This document shows positions 14,979 through 20,979 of a DNA stretch of 20,979 bases, in pieces (within the stretch, counting starts at the first letter, position 1; each line of letters begins with the position of its first letter). Origin of the DNA: RGUW01 sp040399325 (GTDB lineage Bacteria > Cyanobacteriota > Cyanobacteriia > PCC-6307 > Cyanobiaceae); contig JBBASJ010000042.1 of NCBI GenBank assembly GCA_040399325.1, positions 1 to 20,979 of the forward strand, read 5' to 3'. The position numbers were made by a program, and so were the translations under genes. The notes beneath the pieces are model-generated. The model was not told where the DNA came from, did not search any database, and saw nothing but the letters and a program-made list of their open reading frames with translations.

Positions 14979-15353
14979 TCAATCCTTGGGGGTCTTGGCG
15001 CCGTACTTGGAGCGGGCCTGACGGCGGTCTTTCACACCGGCGGTGTCGAGGGTTCCGCGAATGATGTGGTAGCGCACACCGGGCAGATCCTTGACGCGGC
15101 CACCGCGGATCAGCACCACGGAATGCTCCTGCAAGTTGTGGCCGATTCCGGGGATGTAGGCGGTCACCTCAAAACCCGATGTCAGACGCACACGGGCCAC
15201 CTTGCGCAGCGCCGAATTGGGCTTTTTGGGCGTCGAGGTGTAGACGCGGGTGCACACGCCCCGGCGTTCGGGGCAGGCGCGCAGCGCCGGGGACTTGGTC
15301 TTGCGGGTCAGGCGCTGCCGTTCAGTGCGGATCAGCTGCTGGATGGTGGGCAT
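14979..15353 (-). CDS. rpsL: 30S ribosomal protein S12
   Basis: Ribosomal protein S12, 124 residues, located at the decoding centre. It is canonical: MPTIQQLIRTERQRLTRKTK, CPERRGVCTRVYTSTPKKPN followed by SALRKVARVRL, then the conserved GHNLQEHSVVLIRGGRVKDLPGV in two adjoining blocks, and the end RRQARSKYGAKTPKD. The lysines at the usual streptomycin-resistance positions (TPKKPNS and GGRVKDLPG) are unaltered, so no resistance change is seen. The start at ATG 15353 is fixed by the family N-terminus; upstream in-frame codons are Arg/Ser-rich and non-homologous. It is the first gene of the str cluster; 78 bases separate it from the IscA-like gene. Confidence 0.98.
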   Translation of the reverse strand: MPTIQQLIRTERQRLTRKTKSPALRACPERRGVCTRVYTSTPKKPNSALRKVARVRLTSGFEVTAYIPGIGHNLQEHSVVLIRGGRVKDLPGVRYHIIRGTLDTAGVKDRRQARSKYGAKTPKD

Positions 15354-15397
15354 CGAGGACCGGGTACGGGTCGGCGAACAGGATCGGAGGACGCGAT

Positions 15398-15409
15398 TCG
15401 GTCGACCGA
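15398..15409. promoter_or_regulatory. Perfect 12-bp palindrome upstream of rpsL
   Basis: TCGGTCGACCGA, followed by a further CCGAC, lies 45 bases before the rpsL start in the 78-bp spacer. It could be a regulator site or the top of a stem in the str leader RNA. No clear -10/-35 pair was identified nearby. Confidence 0.3.
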
Positions 15410-15431
15410 CCGACAGCGACAATCCGCCACC

Positions 15432-15788
15432 TTACTGCGTCACCGACCCCCCTCTGAGCAGGGGCCCAAAGGCTGCGCCGCAGGCGCAGCTGCTCTGGCC
15501 GTCGGGTGGGTGCACCAGAAAACCGCCACCGCTGAGATCGCCGCGATAGTCGAGGCAGACGCCGCAGAGCTGGGGCCACTGCTGTTCGGGCGCATAGACG
15601 GTGACGCCGTCGGCCCGGGCGACCGGCACCCCTGCCAGGTGCCCTGGTCGCAGTCGGATCGTCCAGCGTTCGCAGCCGCCTTCGATCAGATCAAGGTGCA
15701 TCATCCCGGGTGTGCCGGCCACGGCGGCCTGGCGTCCCAGCTCGGCGGCGGCGGCGGCGGTGATGTGCAGGCTCTGACCTCTGGTCAT
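15432..15788 (-). CDS. Divergent IscA/HesB-like (A-type iron-sulfur carrier) protein
   Basis: A 118-residue protein with the A-type carrier layout: N-terminal LHITAAAAAELGRQA, C39 in EGGCERWTIRL, then LCGVCLDYRGDLSGGGFLV (74-92), which matches the family pattern LxGxxxDYxxxLxxxGF, and finally SSCACGAAF with C101 and C103. The three Cys thus sit where IscA ligates iron or a cluster. It differs from standard IscA/SufA in lacking the usual GCSGxxY around the first Cys, in CACGAAF instead of CGCGxSF, and in extra Cys at 75 and 78. The role is probably Fe-S assembly or iron binding, but a changed function is possible. The ATG at 15788 overlaps the stop of the glycosidase gene (ATGA), so translation is probably coupled. 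Confidence 0.75.
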   Translation of the reverse strand: MTRGQSLHITAAAAAELGRQAAVAGTPGMMHLDLIEGGCERWTIRLRPGHLAGVPVARADGVTVYAPEQQWPQLCGVCLDYRGDLSGGGFLVHPPDGQSSCACGAAFGPLLRGGSVTQ

Positions 15789-17620
15789 GGCAGGGGGGCC
15801 GGTCGGGCGCCGTGGCTCAAACTCAGCTCACTCTGGCAGTCGCCACGGGGGGCGCTGCCGCTCTGGCGTGCACCTGGCCGGCAGGCCTGAACCGCTTTTG
15901 GCACCAGGCCGAGGCCGTGGTGAACCGCCCCGGCGACACCCCGTCCCTTGACGGTCATGACCCCCCCCAGCACGAGGCCGGTGGAGCTGCCGCCGTCAAG
16001 GTTCAGCGCCTCTGTCAGCCCCAGTCGCCGCAGCAGGCTGGCGGTCTCCCCCAGGCTGGGCCCGGCATTGCCGATCCCCTCGAGGGTGATCAGCCAGAGC
16101 TGGGTTCCGTCGCCGGCGATCACCGTGCGTGGGGCACCCTGCTCCAGAAAGGAGCCGCTGAAATTCTCCAGCGACCCGTTGAGCACGATCCGACCGTTCT
16201 GCAGCAGCAGTGGCCCGCCCCCGATCACGAACGGGGCGTCAGCCAGCGGGTCGCTGTTGCGCGCGGTGATCGTCAGTGTGCTGCCCTCCTCCCAGGGCAG
16301 TTCGGCACCGCCACGGGCCACCACCAGGATTTCGCCGGATCGCAGCGGCACGCCCTGATTCAGTTCGGCGCTGTTCCACAGGCGCACCACCCGTCCGTTC
16401 CGGATCACCAGTGCCCGCTCGTCGCCGCTGAGGGCCCGGTAGCTGGGGCCCCAGTCGGCGGTGTAGCGGCTCAGTCCACGTTGCAGGTAGCCGCTGTTGA
16501 TCAGGGTGATGGGCCTGCTGTTGCCACCGGGATCACTGATCGCTTCATCCAGGCTCAGACGGCCGAAGCGCGGCATGGTGCCGGGGGACCAGGCCACAAC
16601 CCCGCGGCTGAGGATCGGCCCTGAGAGCCAGCGCCCCTCGACGCGCAGGGCGCCGAGGGGCAGTTTCTTGACCCGGTTGAAAAAGCCGCCATTGATGGCA
16701 ACCAGCGCATCTTCGCGGGCGGCCAGCTGCTGCAGGGAGCTCAGACCCTCCATGCCGCCGCTGCGGGTGAGGGGCCTCAGCTCGAGGGTTGTGTTGCGGG
16801 GATCGAGGCGTACGGCGTTCAATCTGATGGCGCCGTGCACCTGCCGGTCCCAGTGCAGATCGCGGCCCAGCAGGGCCAACAGACGTGGGTCGTCCGGCTG
16901 GGCCGGCTGGGTGGCAGCGGCCGGCCCGGGGGGCAGATCGATCACGATCCGGGCCGGATCGCCCAGGGTCAGGAGACGCTGTGGAGCGCTGGTCCTCGGC
17001 TGCAGACCCAGCGCTGTGTCGCTTTGCTGCACCGTCAGCCCCAGTCGATTCAGTTCGGCCTGCTGGGCCGGCGTGCTGACCAGGCTCAGCCAGAGCCGCT
17101 CCCCATCCCGTCGCACCAGGGCCTGGCCAGCCAGATCGAGCACGATCCGCCGCGCCCCAGCGGTGCTGGAGCTGCGCACGTCGAGCAATCGGGTCGGCGG
17201 CAGCGTCAGGCTGAGCCTGTCGCCCGTGACGGCGATCGTCACCCCCGCATCGCGAAGCAGGGCCGCCGCATCGATGGCCACCTCATCCTCAAGTGGCCGC
17301 AGGCCATCGGGCGGCACGTCTCGTTCGCGGCCGAACCAGTTCAGGCGCAGCCCCCCCGACGTCAGGCTGCGGCTCTCCACGCCGAGCTGGTTCTGCAGAA
17401 CCTCCAGCGGCAGCCAGAGCTGCGTTGGGTCTGTGGTGCTGCCGCTGAGCTGCCAGCGGGCCTGTTGCAGCTCACCGTTGAGATCCAGCCTGGCGCCGCT
17501 GCGGCCGGTTGACCGGCCCTCACCGGGGACAACCTGCGGTGGCAGGGGGGGCAGCGGCGCCAGCGGGCTGCCGGTGTTGAGCGATGCCAGCAGGGCAAGG
17601 AGCGCAGCTGCCGAGGGCAT
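15785..17620 (-). CDS. Exported phosphodiester glycosidase (NAGPA/DUF2233) family protein with N-terminal stalk domains
   Basis: A 611-residue protein (612 if the GTG at 17623 before the ATG is used). Residues 1-19 are Ala/Leu-rich and may be a signal peptide, though no basic N-terminus is visible. Residues about 65-140 look like a copper-amine-oxidase-N-like stalk (LWLPLEVLQNQLGV), and about 145-235 like an AMIN-type beta domain (ARRIVLDLAG, ARIVIDLP). The catalytic-type domain runs about 265-575, with ALVAINGGFFNRV (306-318) and EALNLDGGSSTGLVLGG (537-553). The C-terminal 35 residues are Pro/Ser-rich. The family includes the enzyme uncovering mannose-6-phosphate and bacterial cell-wall or polysaccharide phosphodiester hydrolases; the substrate here is unknown, and the envelope is the likely site. 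The next gene overlaps by 4 bases. Confidence 0.85.
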   Translation of the reverse strand: MPSAAALLALLASLNTGSPLAPLPPLPPQVVPGEGRSTGRSGARLDLNGELQQARWQLSGSTTDPTQLWLPLEVLQNQLGVESRSLTSGGLRLNWFGRERDVPPDGLRPLEDEVAIDAAALLRDAGVTIAVTGDRLSLTLPPTRLLDVRSSSTAGARRIVLDLAGQALVRRDGERLWLSLVSTPAQQAELNRLGLTVQQSDTALGLQPRTSAPQRLLTLGDPARIVIDLPPGPAAATQPAQPDDPRLLALLGRDLHWDRQVHGAIRLNAVRLDPRNTTLELRPLTRSGGMEGLSSLQQLAAREDALVAINGGFFNRVKKLPLGALRVEGRWLSGPILSRGVVAWSPGTMPRFGRLSLDEAISDPGGNSRPITLINSGYLQRGLSRYTADWGPSYRALSGDERALVIRNGRVVRLWNSAELNQGVPLRSGEILVVARGGAELPWEEGSTLTITARNSDPLADAPFVIGGGPLLLQNGRIVLNGSLENFSGSFLEQGAPRTVIAGDGTQLWLITLEGIGNAGPSLGETASLLRRLGLTEALNLDGGSSTGLVLGGVMTVKGRGVAGAVHHGLGLVPKAVQACRPGARQSGSAPRGDCQSELSLSHGARPAPLP

Positions 17621-17662
17621 CACATCTGCAACCGATCGCGATGCAACCTAGCGGCGATCAGC

Positions 17663-17677
17663 GGATCCTTAAGATCC
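17663..17677. promoter_or_regulatory. Near-palindrome in the divergent glycosidase/gltB spacer
   Basis: GGATC-CTTAA-GATCC: perfect 5-bp arms around 5 bases, 43 bases upstream of the glycosidase start and about 95 upstream of gltB. It could serve either gene of the 151-bp divergent spacer. No NtcA box (GTA-N8-TAC) was found in this spacer. Confidence 0.25.
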
Positions 17678-17729
17678 AAATCTGTGCCTTCGCCAACGGT
17701 GTTGCCTGCGGGCTGCTGTTGGGGGTCGG

Positions 17730-17755
17730 CTGCATCACTGGTCTGCATCACTGGT
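17730..17755 (+). repeat. Perfect 13-bp tandem duplication in the gltB leader
   Basis: CTGCATCACTGGT occurs twice head to tail (17730-17742 and 17743-17755), ending 16 bases before the ATG of the glutamate synthase gene. It may be a duplicated regulator site or a recent slippage event. Confidence 0.85.
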
Positions 17756-17771
17756 GTCGAGAACCTGGTCC

Positions 17772-20979
<3,208 letters not shown>

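Noticed and set aside
14976..14985. GGTTCAATCC, resembling a tRNA T-arm
   Set aside because: No acceptor or anticodon arm can be built around it, and it overlaps the end of rpsL.
15472..15490. Perfect 8-bp hairpin GCTGCGCC/GGCGCAGC
   Set aside because: It lies inside the IscA-like gene, where it encodes the Cys-x-Cys motif; the pairing is explained by codon choice at high GC.
17624..17771. NtcA site before the glutamate synthase gene
   Set aside because: Looked for GTA-N8-TAC; the spacer contains no GTA on the plus strand, so none is called.

Overview
The window looks like a chromosomal segment of a high-GC picocyanobacterium of the Synechococcus/Cyanobium type. The evidence is the mix of cyanobacterial proteins: LL-diaminopimelate aminotransferase, an RNase E with the cyanobacterial Arg-rich C-terminal tail, a DUF1997 protein, a methyltransferase closely resembling the Synechocystis MPBQ/MSBQ methyltransferase (plastoquinone/tocopherol synthesis), and a ferredoxin-type glutamate synthase. 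No tRNA, rRNA, insertion sequence, prophage or CRISPR array was seen.

Layout. Positions 1-650 (minus): 5' half of dapL, cut by the window edge. Positions 651-1040: no intact gene; a decayed LysR-type regulator C-terminus (plus strand) meets a short minus-strand coding-like remnant. Positions 1008-1696: a complete type II toxin-antitoxin module (AbrB-type antitoxin, PIN toxin) with an inverted-repeat candidate operator. Positions 1733-7342 (plus): a fused radical SAM/DUF2344 protein, a 352-bp leader, then rne and rnhB. Positions 7339-9698: two tail-to-tail pairs (rnhB/DUF1997 and pheA/methyltransferase) whose stop codons overlap or abut. Positions 8820-17620: a run of nine minus-strand genes, in transcription order phosphodiester glycosidase, IscA/HesB-like protein, rpsL, rpsG, fusA, tuf, rpsJ, LON-domain protein and methyltransferase. 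Positions 17772-20979 (plus): 5' two thirds of the ferredoxin-type glutamate synthase gene, cut by the window edge.

Function. The core is translation (the str cluster plus rpsJ) and RNA metabolism (RNase E, RNase HII, and a radical SAM protein of a family often linked to RNase E/G). Around it lie amino acid and nitrogen metabolism (dapL, pheA, glutamate synthase) and photosynthetic quinone synthesis. Most of it is ordinary housekeeping. The accessory part is 651-1696. The most notable non-coding structure is the series of stem-loops in nearly every spacer of the str cluster. I found no clear new multi-gene defence or biosynthetic system.
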